Below are positions 63,985 to 64,000 of a DNA stretch of 64,000 nucleotides, piece after piece. Position 1 is the stretch's first letter; each line of letters opens with the position of its first letter. Source of the DNA: Hafnia alvei (lineage in GTDB: Bacteria; Pseudomonadota; Gammaproteobacteria; Enterobacterales; Enterobacteriaceae); assembly GCF_964063325.1 (NCBI RefSeq), contig NZ_OZ061315.1:1922001-1986000 (forward strand). Reading direction: 5' to 3'. A program made the translations under genes and the position numbers. The notes below the pieces were generated by a model. That model ran no database searches. It was not told where the DNA came from and saw only the letters and a program-made list of their open reading frames with translations.

Positions 63985-64000
63985 GGCCACCTTCGGGTGG
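63985..64000 (+). terminator. phoH terminator, cut by window end
   Basis: CCACC, TTCG loop, GGTGG at the very end of the window; the rest of the stem and the T-run are outside. Confidence 0.6.

Overview
The window reads as an enterobacterial chromosome segment, most likely from Hafnia or a close relative in the Hafniaceae. Its core order is that of enteric bacteria: yecF-uvrY-uvrC-pgsA-glyW-cysT-leuZ, rcnR/rcnA, nfrB-nfrA-ybcH, opgE, yjdJ-yjdI, uspC-flhDC-motAB-cheAW-receptors-cheRBYZ, and phoH. The genus is an inference from gene content and divergence, because no rRNA is present.

Region 1 (1-6.1 kb) is the right end of a lambdoid prophage: tail assembly protein I (cut by the window start), tail tip J, a small repeat-built tail protein and a tail fibre. 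Region 2 (6.1-17.2 kb) is accessory DNA. Three sites resembling the 3' half of a tRNA-Lys gene (about 7.81, 10.02 and 17.11 kb) punctuate it. Two are preceded by a decayed UmuD-like 3' fragment, and two 82-nt repeats (6062, 8308) mark where a tail-fibre region ends and cargo begins. I read this as stacked remnants of related prophages, each leaving different cargo: a secreted fasciclin protein plus a DUF1471 protein, an LrgA/LrgB pair, and three AT-rich membrane acyltransferases of the O-antigen acetylase type. An integrase fragment broken by a small deletion lies beside the second site. The third acyltransferase is split by a frameshift exactly at an A7 tract.

Region 3 (17.2-29 kb) returns to the core. 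It has a VOC protein, two tandem copies of what looks like a structured RNA closed by a strong terminator (17.98-18.27 kb), two small membrane proteins, yecF, uvrY-uvrC, pgsA and three tRNAs. A second prophage scar follows tRNA-Leu (integrase and umuC fragments). Then come a TetR/MFS efflux pair and the nickel/cobalt rcnR-rcnA pair with tandem RcnR operators and a hexanucleotide-repeat His tract.

Region 4 (29-49 kb) carries the nfr exopolysaccharide / phage N4 receptor operon, with nfrB frameshifted. It also carries a BrnQ-type transporter, mdtG, yecD, a DUF2461 protein, a diguanylate cyclase, opgE, a second FtsI-like penicillin-binding protein, yjjA, an esterase, yjdJ-yjdI and uspC.

Region 5 (49-62 kb) is the motility and chemotaxis block. 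flhDC has CRP-like sites and a very long leader hairpin. motA-motB-cheA-cheW follow. A receptor with a consensus sigma-28 promoter and the NWETF adaptation tail is next to a second receptor without that tail, then cheR-cheB-cheY-cheZ. The window ends with an NsrR-like Rrf2 regulator and phoH, which is preceded by a good Pho box and a possible leader ORF.
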